A stretch of DNA of 64,000 bases. Origin: AP-15 sp963781215. GTDB lineage: Bacteria; Pseudomonadota; Alphaproteobacteria; ATCC43930; CGMCC-115725. The notes beneath the pieces are model-generated. The model made no database searches, had not been told where the DNA came from, and saw nothing but the letters and a program-made list of their open reading frames with translations. Below, one piece after another: positions 56,159 through 64,000 of the stretch. A program made the position numbers and the translations under genes. Position 1 is the first letter of the stretch. Each line of letters begins with the position of its first letter. The DNA lies in NCBI GenBank assembly GCA_963781215.1, contig CAWAFE010000026.1, positions 53,815-117,814 on the forward strand, written 5' to 3'.

Positions 56159-56626
56159 ATGGCCCAGGACATCTTCGACTACCCCAGTATGGTCGAAGCC
56201 GCGCTGCGCGGCGTCGTGCGCGAGGTGCTCGGGCGGGTGGCGCGGGACGGGTTGCGCGGCAACCATCACTTCTACGTCAGCTTCCGCACCACGAGCCCTG
56301 GCGTCGTGCTGCCCGACTATCTGAGGGAGAAATATCCTGACGAGATGACGATCGTGCTGCAGCATCAGTTCTGGGGCCTCAAAATCGAGGATGGGCGCTT
56401 CTCGATCAGCTTGAGCTTTCAGAACCGGCCGGAGGAGCTGACGATCCCGTTTGCGGCGATCACCACCTTTGCCGACCCTTCGGTCAATTTCGGCCTGCGC
56501 TTCGATGCGGGCGCAGCACCGCCGGCCGCCGGCCTTCCGGCAACGGTCGCGGACCCCGCCGGGCCGCCGGCGGCCGAGCGGCCCGCGGCCGAAATCGTCG
56601 CCCTCGACAAATTCCGCAAGCGCTAA
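56159..56626 (+). CDS. sspB: SspB-family ClpXP adaptor
   Basis: The 155-residue protein has the alphaproteobacterial SspB core: GNHHFYVSFRTTSPGVVLP, LREKYPDEMTIVLQHQFWGL, FSISLSFQNRPEELTIPFAA and ITTFADPSVNFGL. A flexible proline/alanine-rich linker and a short basic end, EIVALDKFRKR, follow and would dock on ClpX. SspB delivers ssrA-tagged proteins to ClpXP. It starts about 40 bases after the tmRNA gene, so tag-giver and tag-receiver are encoded side by side. The product is intact. Confidence 0.9.
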   Translation: MAQDIFDYPSMVEAALRGVVREVLGRVARDGLRGNHHFYVSFRTTSPGVVLPDYLREKYPDEMTIVLQHQFWGLKIEDGRFSISLSFQNRPEELTIPFAAITTFADPSVNFGLRFDAGAAPPAAGLPATVADPAGPPAAERPAAEIVALDKFRKR

Positions 56627-56797
56627 GGTTCGGGCGCGTCTGCTCGGCCCGCGCCGCGGCTGTGTCAGATGACGCGGTCTCTTTGACTCAACCTCCACGC
56701 GACGCACACCCCAGCCCCGCGCCGCCGGGGATTGTGGAATGCCCGGAAAATACGCAATGTTGCCTCGCCTTGGCGCGACCCGGGAGATCACGCGGCA

Positions 56798-57991
56798 ATG
56801 AATGTCGATAAAGCGGTCAATATCGAAGACCTTCACCGCATGGCCAAGCGGCGGCTGCCGAAGATCGCCTTCGACTTTATCGAAGGCGGGCTCGAGGATG
56901 AGCGCGGCATCGAGCGCAATACCTCGGCCTTTCACAAGCATCGGCTGTTGCCGCGCTACCTTGTCGATGTCTCCAAGCGCGACCAGTCGGCAACATTGTT
57001 CGGCCACACCTATGCGAGCCCGTTCGGCATCGCGCCGACCGGCGGCGCCGGCCTGTTCCGCCGGGGCGCCGACCTGATGCTGGCCGAGGCCGCAGCCAAG
57101 GCCAACATCGCCTACATCATGTCGGGCGCCAGCAATGATTCGATCGAGGCGGCGGCGAAGGTTGCGCCGAACAACGCCTGGTATCAGCTCTACGCCGCGA
57201 GCGAGGCCGGGATCCGCGAGGACATGATCCGCCGCACCGCCGATGCCGGGCTCGCCGCGCTGGTCTTGACGGTCGACGTGCCGGTCGGCTCGAAGCGCGA
57301 GCGCAACATCCGCAACGGTTTTGCCAACATCCGCGGCGGCCTCTTTCAGGCGCTGAGCCTGAAGCCGGCGATCCTCTTGGAGGCGCTGACCCATCCCGGC
57401 TGGATTGTGGAATATTTGAAGCACGGCGGCGGCACGCCGATGCTGCAGAACTGGCAGCCCTACGCCAAGAACGGCGCCAGCGCCGAGGAAGTCTACAATT
57501 TCTCCCGCTCGCTGATGCCCTACAATGCCCAGACTTGGCGCGACCTCGAAACCTACCGGCGCCTCTTCCCGCGCAACCTCGTCGTCAAGGGGATCATGAG
57601 CCCGGCCGATGCGCTGCGCGCCGCCGAGATCGGCTGCGATGGGATCATCGTCTCGAACCATGGTGGGCGTCAGCTCGACCAGGCCCCGGCTTCGCTCGAC
57701 GTATTGCCGGCGATCAAGGCGGCGGTCGGCGACAAGCTGACGGTGATGCTCGACAGCGGCGTCAGACGCGGCGCCGACATCCTGATCGCACTCTGCCTCG
57801 GCGCCAAATTCGTCTTCATGGGAAGGCCGACGCTCTATGGTGCCGCCGCCGGCGGCATCGCCGGCGTCAACAAGGCGGTCTCGATCTTCCGCAACGAGAT
57901 CGATCTGGTGATGGGCCAGATCGGCTGCCCGAGCCTCGCCGAGCTCGGCCCCGACTTTTTGTGGCGCGACGACTGGCCGCGCAACGACTGA
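56798..57991 (+). CDS. FMN-dependent alpha-hydroxy-acid dehydrogenase (lactate/mandelate type)
   Basis: The 397-residue TIM-barrel flavoenzyme shows KIAFDFIEGGLEDERGIERN, SPFGIAPTGGAGLFRRGAD, WYQLYAASEAG and LVVKGIMSPADALRAAEIG. ISVNHGGRQ-type VSNHGGRQLDQAP carries the catalytic histidine and arginine, and MLDSGVRRGADILIAL binds FMN phosphate. These mark the LldD/mandelate dehydrogenase family, which oxidises L-2-hydroxy acids. ATG 56798 follows an in-frame extension of no family character. The next gene, an LLM oxidoreductase, starts 41 bases later. Confidence 0.9.
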   Translation: MNVDKAVNIEDLHRMAKRRLPKIAFDFIEGGLEDERGIERNTSAFHKHRLLPRYLVDVSKRDQSATLFGHTYASPFGIAPTGGAGLFRRGADLMLAEAAAKANIAYIMSGASNDSIEAAAKVAPNNAWYQLYAASEAGIREDMIRRTADAGLAALVLTVDVPVGSKRERNIRNGFANIRGGLFQALSLKPAILLEALTHPGWIVEYLKHGGGTPMLQNWQPYAKNGASAEEVYNFSRSLMPYNAQTWRDLETYRRLFPRNLVVKGIMSPADALRAAEIGCDGIIVSNHGGRQLDQAPASLDVLPAIKAAVGDKLTVMLDSGVRRGADILIALCLGAKFVFMGRPTLYGAAAGGIAGVNKAVSIFRNEIDLVMGQIGCPSLAELGPDFLWRDDWPRND

Positions 57992-58032
57992 GCTTGCCCG
58001 TTGAACTTCTTTGCAACAGAGCGGAGGTGCGG

Positions 58033-58932
58033 ATGAAACTCGGGGTAGCCCTGCCGATTGTCGACATCGGCGGCGAGCCCGCGACCCTGCGGGAATTTGT
58101 TCAAGCGGCGGAGGCGATCGGCTATCACGGGATTGCCGCACCCGACCACGTGCTGGGCGCTAATGTCGCGAGCCGGCCCGGCTGGACCCAACCGCGTGCC
58201 CGGTCGACCGATCTCTATCACGACCCGTTTGTGCTGTTCGGTTTCCTTGCCGGTTGCACGAATATCCCGGATTTCTCGACCCAGGTGTTGATCCTGGCGC
58301 AGCGTCAAGCCGTGCTCGTCGCCAAACAGGCCGCCTGTCTCGACGTGCTGTCGGGCGGGCGGTTCCGGCTCGGCATCGGGGTCGGGTGGAACGAGATCGA
58401 GTTTGTCGGTCTCAACGAGAATTTTCACAACCGCGGCCGCCGCTCGGAAGAACAGGTCGAAATCATGCGGGCGTTGTGGGCGGAGCCGCACGTCACCTTC
58501 AAGGGCAAATGGCACACGATCGAGGATGCCGGCATCAACCCGAGGCCCTCCGGGCGCAAAATCCCGTTGTGGTATGGCGGGCACGCCGATGTGACGTTGC
58601 GACGCTGTGCGAAATGGGGCGACGGCTGGATGCCGCTCGCCTACCCGCCGGGCGAGGAAGCGCGCGCGGCCTTCGCCACCTTGCACCGCTACGCCGAGGA
58701 AGCCGGGCGCGATCCGGCGACAATCGGCATCGACACGCGGGTCTCTGCCGGCGCCGGCGCCGAGGCCGGATGGCGCGAGGAAGTGCGGTTTTGGAAATCG
58801 ATCGGGGTCACGCACCTGACCCTGGCCAATTACTACGAAAGCGGCCACCTGCACCGCATCGCCGGCCGCTCCCTCGGCGACCACATCGAGGCGATGAAGC
58901 GATACTGGAACGCCGTCGCCGATCTGCTTTAG
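58033..58932 (+). CDS. LLM-class (luciferase-like) flavin oxidoreductase
   Basis: The 299-residue protein matches the F420/FMN-dependent luciferase-like fold. MKLGVALPIVDIGG opens the barrel, TQVLILAQRQAVLVAKQAACLDVLSGGRF and RLGIGVGWNEIEFVGL are typical strands, and KIPLWYGGHADVTLRRCAKWGDGW follows. It probably oxidises or oxygenates a small organic acid or aldehyde; the cofactor (FMN or F420) cannot be decided. GGAGGTGCGG precedes ATG 58033. It lies downstream of the hydroxy-acid dehydrogenase on the same strand. Confidence 0.85.
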   Translation: MKLGVALPIVDIGGEPATLREFVQAAEAIGYHGIAAPDHVLGANVASRPGWTQPRARSTDLYHDPFVLFGFLAGCTNIPDFSTQVLILAQRQAVLVAKQAACLDVLSGGRFRLGIGVGWNEIEFVGLNENFHNRGRRSEEQVEIMRALWAEPHVTFKGKWHTIEDAGINPRPSGRKIPLWYGGHADVTLRRCAKWGDGWMPLAYPPGEEARAAFATLHRYAEEAGRDPATIGIDTRVSAGAGAEAGWREEVRFWKSIGVTHLTLANYYESGHLHRIAGRSLGDHIEAMKRYWNAVADLL

Positions 58933-59189
58933 CGCTCATTTCATCGTCCCGATGGAAGAGCTTTTGCAAGATCCCCCGCTCGTGGTTGCCGGCGCGTTCC
59001 TTGGCGACGCGTCCACGCGCCTCGCGCGCGCGGGGCAAGAAGGGATCAGGAGCAAGCCATTGAGATTCCCGGATTCGAGGCTCAAAAAGCAGGTGATAGC
59101 AGGACAGTAAAGGCGGATCGGCGGCGATTTCCGATATTGGCGAGCCCCGATGGAAAGCGCGTCACGAACGAAACCTCGTGTTTTGCGGA

Positions 59190-59420
59190 CCATGGCTTCG
59201 ACGAGCCAGCCGAGCTTGGCCGCCTCGACCGGCGTGACGCCGCCCTGCGCGACGGCCGCTGCGACCGCCTGCATCATCGGCGCGATGTCGGCGGCGCCGC
59301 GTACCGGCGGCAGCCTGAGGCTGACCCCGCGCTCCCGGCAGGGCGCCAGAAGGCGCTCGAAGCACAGCCGCAACGACATCGCGTCGCTGGCGAGCGCCCG
59401 CCCGATGGCCTTGCGGGTCG
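59190..59420 (-). pseudogene. Remnant of a DUF5681-type protein
   Basis: In the reverse direction the frame encodes RKAIGRALASDAMSLRLCFE, then RLLAPCRERGVSLRLPPVRG and ADIAPMMQAVAAAVAQGG with VTPVEAAKLG. This matches the central part of DUF5681 proteins, which occur with mobile elements in alphaproteobacteria. The N-terminal glycine/arginine motif is missing and the sequence on both sides is unrelated. It is a decayed fragment. Confidence 0.5.
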
Positions 59421-59750
59421 GCCAGCCGGATCGCCCGATCGCCCCTTCTCGAACGGTCGCCCCTTCCCTCGCTGTTTTCGCTGTTATCTGCAGTGAATCT
59501 ACAGCCGGCGACCAACTCGCCATGGGCAGTTCCCGACCGTTGCCGCACGACACCACAATCGTAGGCTACGATGCGATTGCGGCGATTTTACCGCCGTGTC
59601 GTCGCACCGCCGCTCTCCTCGGGCGGCGTGTCGCTGGTACCGGGCGCGAGGCAAATCTGAAACTTGCCCGGCCCAACAGCAGTGAACATCGGATGGTTTG
59701 AGCGGGAAGGCTAGGTAAGACCAGATTGGCTGGGTCAGCGCCCTCCACGG

Positions 59751-59815
59751 TTGAGTAAACTGTCACCGGAACCCGTTCTGTCACCGTAACCCGTCACCGT
59801 AACCCACCGTAACCC
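59751..59815. repeat. Short direct repeats, left cluster
   Basis: GTTGAGTAAACTGTCACCG-style sequence is followed by repeated TCACCGTAACCC-type units; four copies of the core occur, one with a G variant. The last copy abuts the HicB remnant. The same unit appears on its other side at 60073. Confidence 0.65.
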
Positions 59816-59817
59816 GC

Positions 59818-60072
59818 GAGGACGCGCTCGAATTGGCGCTGGCCATGTATATCGCCGCCAAGGAGCCGTTGCCCGCGCCGGCGGAGCCGCTGTCGGGCGA
59901 GACGCTGGTGCCGTTGTCGGCGCTGGGAATGGCGAAAGCGGCCCTCCACGAAGCGATGCGCGAACAAAGCGTCGGCCGCGCCGAGCTCGCGCGGCGGCTG
60001 CGATGGCATGTGCAGCAAGTCACCCGCGCCCTCGACGGCAGTAGAACGGCGTGCCGCAAGCGCCCGGTCGTC
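59818..60072 (+). pseudogene. HicB-family antitoxin remnant
   Basis: The frame encodes ALAMYIAAKEPLPAPAEPLS, then LVPLSALGMAKAALHEAMRE and VGRAELARRLRWHVQQVTRA. These are the linker and the C-terminal helix-turn-helix of HicB antitoxins. The N-terminal ribbon domain is absent, and part of the tail after VTRALDG is missing before KRPVVVE. No HicA toxin is beside it. It is a truncated antitoxin bracketed by short repeats. Confidence 0.55.
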
Positions 60073-60142
60073 GTTGAGTAAACTGTCACCGTAACCCATG
60101 GTCACCGTAACCCATGGAGTAAACTGTCACCGTAACCCATGG
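60073..60142. repeat. Short direct repeats, right cluster
   Basis: Three units of GAGTAAACTGTCACCGTAAC or its shorter form GTCACCGTAACCCATG are arranged head to tail. The first one overlaps the HicB stop codon. Together with the left cluster, seven cores flank the antitoxin remnant on both sides. Confidence 0.65.
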
Positions 60143-62246
60143 GCCTTATACCGGGAATTTTCGCGGTTATCGTAGCGTGAGCACGAATAGACGAAGCGAT
60201 TTGTGGTAGTATAGCAATGCGAAGCATCGCCGCTACCGAGAACCCGAATGAGCCAGCAGCTGATCGGCCGCTACCTAAACGAGTTGTCCGACCTGCGACG
60301 CGTATCGGGCGATGTCCGCGAATTGGTTGTCCGCGAGGCGTTCAAGACGCTGCTCAAGGATTGGGGGCGATCGAAGGAAACTTATCTTCGTTCCCGAATA
60401 CCGTGCTCGACACCGCAACGCGCGAACGCCGCTTCGTCGATGGGGGGCTTTGTTGCATGAGTTGCGCGTGCCGTTCGGCTATTGGGAGGCGAAGGACGAG
60501 GACGACGATCTTAATAAGGAGATCGAGAAGAAATTCCGTCGCGGGTACCCGCAAGACAACATCATCTTCGAGGATTCGCGCGAAGCGGTGCTCTTCCAGG
60601 ACCAGCCGAGAGGTCATCCGTTGCCTCGGTCGATGATCCGGATCGGCTGGAGAAGTTACTCGGGCTGTTCTTCTCGCAATGAACGCCCTGAGATCGCCGA
60701 TTTCCGCAAGGCTGTCGCGCAGTTCAAGACCGATCTGCCGGCGGTTCTGGAAGCGCTGCGCGCGATGATCGAGTGTGCCGAGGCGGATAACCCGGCGTTC
60801 CGCGCAGCGGCCGTCTCGTTTTCTCAAGCACGCGCGAGAAACGATCAATCCCAAGCGTCACTGCGGCCGATGTACGGGAGATGCTGATCCAGCACATTCT
60901 GACCGAGGAAATTTTCTCCCACGTCTTCGACAATGCCGATTTTCACCGACAGAACAACGTTGCGCGGGAATTGTACTCGGCTGGAGGAAACCTTCTTTAC
61001 CGGGGCGGTGAAGCACCAGACCTTGGAGGGGCTGAGATCGTATTACGCGGCGATCCGCTCGACGGCCGCACTGGTGGTCCAGCCATCACGAGAAGCAGAC
61101 CTTCCTCAAGGTCGTCTACGAGAGTTTCTACAAGGTCTATAACAAGAAGGCCGCCGACCGCCTCGGTGTCGTCTATACGCCGAGCGAGATCGTGCGCTTC
61201 ATGGTCGAAAGCGCCGACTGGCTGTGCCGGCACCATTTCGGCAAGCAGCTGATCGACCCAATGTCGAAATCCTCGATCCGGCGGTCGGCACTGGAACCTT
61301 CATCGCCGAATTGATCGAGCATTTCCGCGGCCAGCCGGCCAAACTTAAACACAAATACCGCGAGGAATTGCACGCCAACGAGGTCGCGATCCTGCCCTAT
61401 TATGTCGCCAATCTGAATATCGAGGCGACCTACGCGGCCTTGACCGGGGAGTACGAGGAATACGCGAACCTGTGCTTTGTCGATACGCTAGACAATGTCG
61501 CTGGGCTGCGTCAGCGCGGCCGACAGGGCGATTTTCTCGGCGCGCTGTCGGAAGAGAACGTCGCCCGCATCAAGCGCCAGAACTCGCGCAAGATCAGCGT
61601 CATCATCGGCAATCCGCCGTACAACGCCAACCAGCTCAACGAAAACGAGAACAACAAAAACCGTACCTACCCGGCGATCGACCAGCGGATCAAGGAAACC
61701 TACATCGCCGCGTCGACCGCGCAGAAGACTAAGCTATATGACATGTATGCCCGGTTTTTCCGCTGGGCCTCGGACCGCATCGACGAGAATGGCATTGTGG
61801 GCGTTTGTCAGCAATCGAAGCTTCATCGATAGCCGCACCTTCGACGGCTTCCGCAAGATGGTGGTAGACGAGTTCAATGAAATTTGGGTTGTCGATCTTG
61901 GTGGCGATGTGCGAGCCGACCCCCGATTATCAGGACCTCGCAATAACGTGTTCGGGATTCAGACTGGTGTGGCCATCAGCTTTCTGGTCAAGCGAGCAAA
62001 AACTAAGGGTTGCCGTATCCACTACACACGCCGTCCACAACTTGAAATGGCTGAAGAGAAGTTAGTATTTCTTGAAAATACAACACTACATGATATAGAG
62101 TTTGATGGTATCGAGCCAGATAGAAACACAAATTGGATAAATCAGACCAATAACGACTTCGATTCTCACATTCCGTTAGCAGATGTAGAAACCAAGGAAA
62201 CCCACCACGTCTCTCACGAACACGCAATTTTCAAATTGTACGGCAA

Positions 62247-62254
62247 CGGGGTGA
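62247..62254. repeat. Target-site duplication, left copy
   Basis: CGGGGTGA at 62247-62254 is repeated exactly at 63293-63300 on the far side of the IS. An 8-base duplication is the norm for IS1595-family elements. Confidence 0.9.
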
Positions 62255-63292
62255 AAGCCTTATGCCTTTGCTTCCGGTGAGACCAACATCTTGTAGGGTC
62301 GGGGCGGCTTGGCGGCGGCGATGCCGAGGAGGGATCGGAATGCGGCATGCCGGGTGCGCCGACGATTGAAGCGGAAGACGAATTCATCGAGGTAAGATTG
62401 GAGGTGCTTGCGGCGCAGCCCGTGGTAAACGCCCAAGGCCCAGACCTTGAGGTTGGAGAAGATTCGGTGAACCCACGGCAAGACGATATGGGCCGCCATC
62501 TGGCCGACGACATGGGGATCGTGGGTGATGCTGGCGGCGCCGGGATATCCGGACCAGCCATCGGTCTTGGCGGTGGCGCCGGAGGCGACATTGGCGGCGA
62601 GAAAGGCGTGGAGGCTGGCGGCCGAATAATCGGCGACCTGGCTGAGGCGAATGCGGCCAGGGCCAAGGCCGCGATCTTCGACCTCGACGGCGCCGACAAC
62701 CAGCATTTTGCCCTGATGGCTGCGCCCGCCACTGCCGGTGACCGGATCGTTTTTGCTGCGGCACGCGATTTCGGTTTCATCGACCTCGACCAGGCCGGCC
62801 AGCGGGCTGCGACCGGGCGCGAGCATGCTGCAGCGCAGCTTGGCGCAGATCAGCCACGCCGTCTTGTAGGAGCCGAAGGCGAGCTGGCGCTGCAGTTGCA
62901 GAGCCGAGATGCCGTTGGAGTGGGTAGCCATCAAATAAGCGGCCCAGAACCAGGCGGTCAGCGGCAGCTTGGAGTGATGCATGATGGTTCCGGCGGTGAC
63001 CGAGGTCTGGCGACCGCAGCCGGCGCACTCATAGGTCCAGGCCTTGGTTTCCAGCCGCCAGGCTTTGCCACCCCCGCAGCCTGGGCAGACAAACCCGTCA
63101 GGCCAGCGTGCCGCTACAAGGTATCGAGCGCAGGCGGCCTCATCGCCGAAGCGCTGTTGGAACTCAATGAGGGAGCGAGGAAAGTCGGTCATCGCGGCCA
63201 CCGAGAGGATTTAGGTTCGTGATTTGTTCTACCATGAACGTGCCCTCGCGGCTACAACATTTTGTGTCCCCGGACGCAGAGGGATAAGGCTT
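62255..63292 (-). mobile_element. IS1595-family insertion sequence, 1038 bp
   Basis: The element is bounded by imperfect terminal inverted repeats that begin AAGCCTTAT on the left and end ATAAGGCTT on the right; 24 of the first 29 positions match. It carries one transposase gene and is flanked by the 8-base direct repeat CGGGGTGA. All parts needed for mobility appear intact, so the element could still be active. It interrupts a type ISP restriction-modification gene. Confidence 0.93.
62260..63201 (-). CDS. IS1595-family (ISXO2-like) transposase
   Basis: The 313-residue transposase has an N-terminal zinc ribbon (CPGCGGGKAW and CAGCGRQTSVTAGT), then the DDE-type ISXO2-like domain. VEVDETEI supplies the first aspartate, KTDGWSGY the second, and HLQSYLDEFVFRFNRR the third acidic position. 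Its TAA stop lies inside the left inverted repeat, six bases from the element end. No frameshift is seen, unlike the gene around it. Confidence 0.93.
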   Translation of the reverse strand: MAAMTDFPRSLIEFQQRFGDEAACARYLVAARWPDGFVCPGCGGGKAWRLETKAWTYECAGCGRQTSVTAGTIMHHSKLPLTAWFWAAYLMATHSNGISALQLQRQLAFGSYKTAWLICAKLRCSMLAPGRSPLAGLVEVDETEIACRSKNDPVTGSGGRSHQGKMLVVGAVEVEDRGLGPGRIRLSQVADYSAASLHAFLAANVASGATAKTDGWSGYPGAASITHDPHVVGQMAAHIVLPWVHRIFSNLKVWALGVYHGLRRKHLQSYLDEFVFRFNRRRTRHAAFRSLLGIAAAKPPRPYKMLVSPEAKA

Positions 63293-63300
63293 CGGGGTGA
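63293..63300. repeat. Target-site duplication, right copy
   Basis: This is the second exact copy of CGGGGTGA. Removing the IS and one copy joins the restriction gene in frame. Confidence 0.9.
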
Positions 63301-64000
63301 ATACCGCTCGTGACGAATGGGCCGTTGATCCCTCCGCCGACCATTTGGCTCAACGAATTCGCTACTTTCTTGAGGAATATGATCAGCACAGTGCCGACAC
63401 GAAAAAGTGGGACGATCAGATCAAGTGGTCGCGCAACCTAAAAGCTAAGCTAGCTCGAGGTAGAAGACAGGAATTTGATCAAACTTACATGGAGCGGTAT
63501 GCTTATCGTCCTTTCGTTATCCGATATGCATATCTTTCTGACTTGCTTATCGATGAGCTTGGGCAATTGCCTTCATTTCGTATTGGACACAACCGCTATT
63601 TAACAATTTCAAAGGGATTGGACTTCAGATGCCTTGCAACCGACATTGCCTCGGATTTTCACTTCCTCGGCGAGACTCGCGTCTTAGGACGCGCAAAACT
63701 TTGGTCTAACGGGGAAACCGACAATATCACGAACTGGGCGCTCGCGCAGTTCCGCGCGCATTACCAAGCTGAAGGCGCGCTGAAATGTTCGATAACCAAG
63801 GACGCGATTTTTCACTACGTCTATGGCGTGCTTCACGATCCGACCTATCGCGATAAATACGCGCTAAACCTCAAGCGCGAGTTTCCGCGCATCCCGTTCT
63901 ATGCTGATTTCTGGCGCTGGGCGGAGTGGGGCGAGCGGCTGATGGCATTGCATATCGGCTACGAGACCGTCGAACCGTGGCCGCTGCAGCGCATCGATGT

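Larger units (their letters stand above)
60248..64000 (+). pseudogene. Type ISP-like restriction-modification gene, frameshifted and split by an IS element (runs off the window)
   Basis: Several frames together encode a bifunctional restriction enzyme: a PD-(D/E)xK nuclease (RRFVDG...FGYWEAKDEDDD), the helical part TPSEIVRFMVESADWL, methyltransferase motif I (EILDPAVGTGTF near 61268) and motif IV (IGNPPYNANQ near 61607), and a target-recognition part. About ten frame changes lie between 60248 and 61800, nearly all of them one extra base. The IS at 62255-63292 then splits the gene. After it the frame resumes as TARDEWAVDPSADHL and stays open to the end, including HYVYGVLHDPTYRDKYA. As sequenced it cannot make a functional enzyme. 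Confidence 0.85.

Noticed and set aside
59751..60142. A short CRISPR array
   Set aside because: Units are too short and irregular, several abut directly without spacers, and the large central gap is a HicB fragment. No cas gene is present.

Overview
The window comes from a GC-rich alphaproteobacterium. The best evidence is a circularly permuted two-piece tmRNA gene (about 55812-56117) with an ANDNFATEALAA tag, followed directly by an alphaproteobacterial-type SspB adaptor gene. The order cannot be fixed from sequence alone; the gene mix (PEP-CTERM proteins, NCS2 permease, GlcE/GlcF, many soil-type catabolic enzymes) fits a free-living, metabolically versatile Rhodospirillales- or Hyphomicrobiales-like bacterium.

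Layout. 0-4 kb: a hydratase, a DedA protein and NAD synthase. 4-8.4 kb: a PEP-CTERM surface protein behind a CRP-type promoter, decayed gene ends, a cyclic-nucleotide-binding protein and a DUF4239 protein. 9-14.4 kb: hydantoinase, PLD-like protein, amine oxidase, haloacid dehalogenase and an AraC regulator. 14.9-25.6 kb: a collinear stress and ion-homeostasis block (Na/Pi symporter, PPK2, P-type ATPase, DUF1269, SHOCT protein, amino-acid antiporter, arginine deiminase, outer-membrane barrel, secreted protein). 25.7-37.8 kb: transporters and catabolic enzymes (AbgT, GMC oxidoreductase, MFS exporter, class C beta-lactamase-like hydrolase, TPP enzyme, ICL/PEPM-family enzyme, amidohydrolase, enolase-superfamily enzyme). 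37.8-51.3 kb: periplasmic HtrA protease, small regulators, NCS2 permease, CBS protein and polysaccharide deacetylase sharing an FNR box, cold-shock protein, MATE exporter, GlcF/GlcE, VOC protein, a broken TauD-type dioxygenase and a GST. 51.3-59 kb: a PEP-CTERM GDSL esterase split by a poly-G low-complexity block, an M20 amidohydrolase, ThyX, ssrA, sspB, an FMN hydroxyacid dehydrogenase and an LLM oxidoreductase. 59-64 kb: a decayed mobile or defence region with a DUF5681 remnant, a HicB antitoxin remnant bracketed by short repeats, and a type ISP restriction-modification gene with many frameshifts that is also split by an IS1595-family element with a clean 8-bp target duplication.

Two points matter for anyone using this annotation. 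First, at least eight otherwise well-conserved genes carry frameshifts, and nearly all are single-base insertions. That bias looks more like sequencing error than natural decay, so these genes may be intact in the organism. Second, three perfect CRP/FNR-type palindromes lie about 41.5 bases from plausible transcription starts of a PEP-CTERM protein, a GDSL esterase and the CBS/deacetylase pair. This suggests that surface and envelope functions are controlled by oxygen or a cyclic nucleotide. No CRISPR array and no complete defence system is present.
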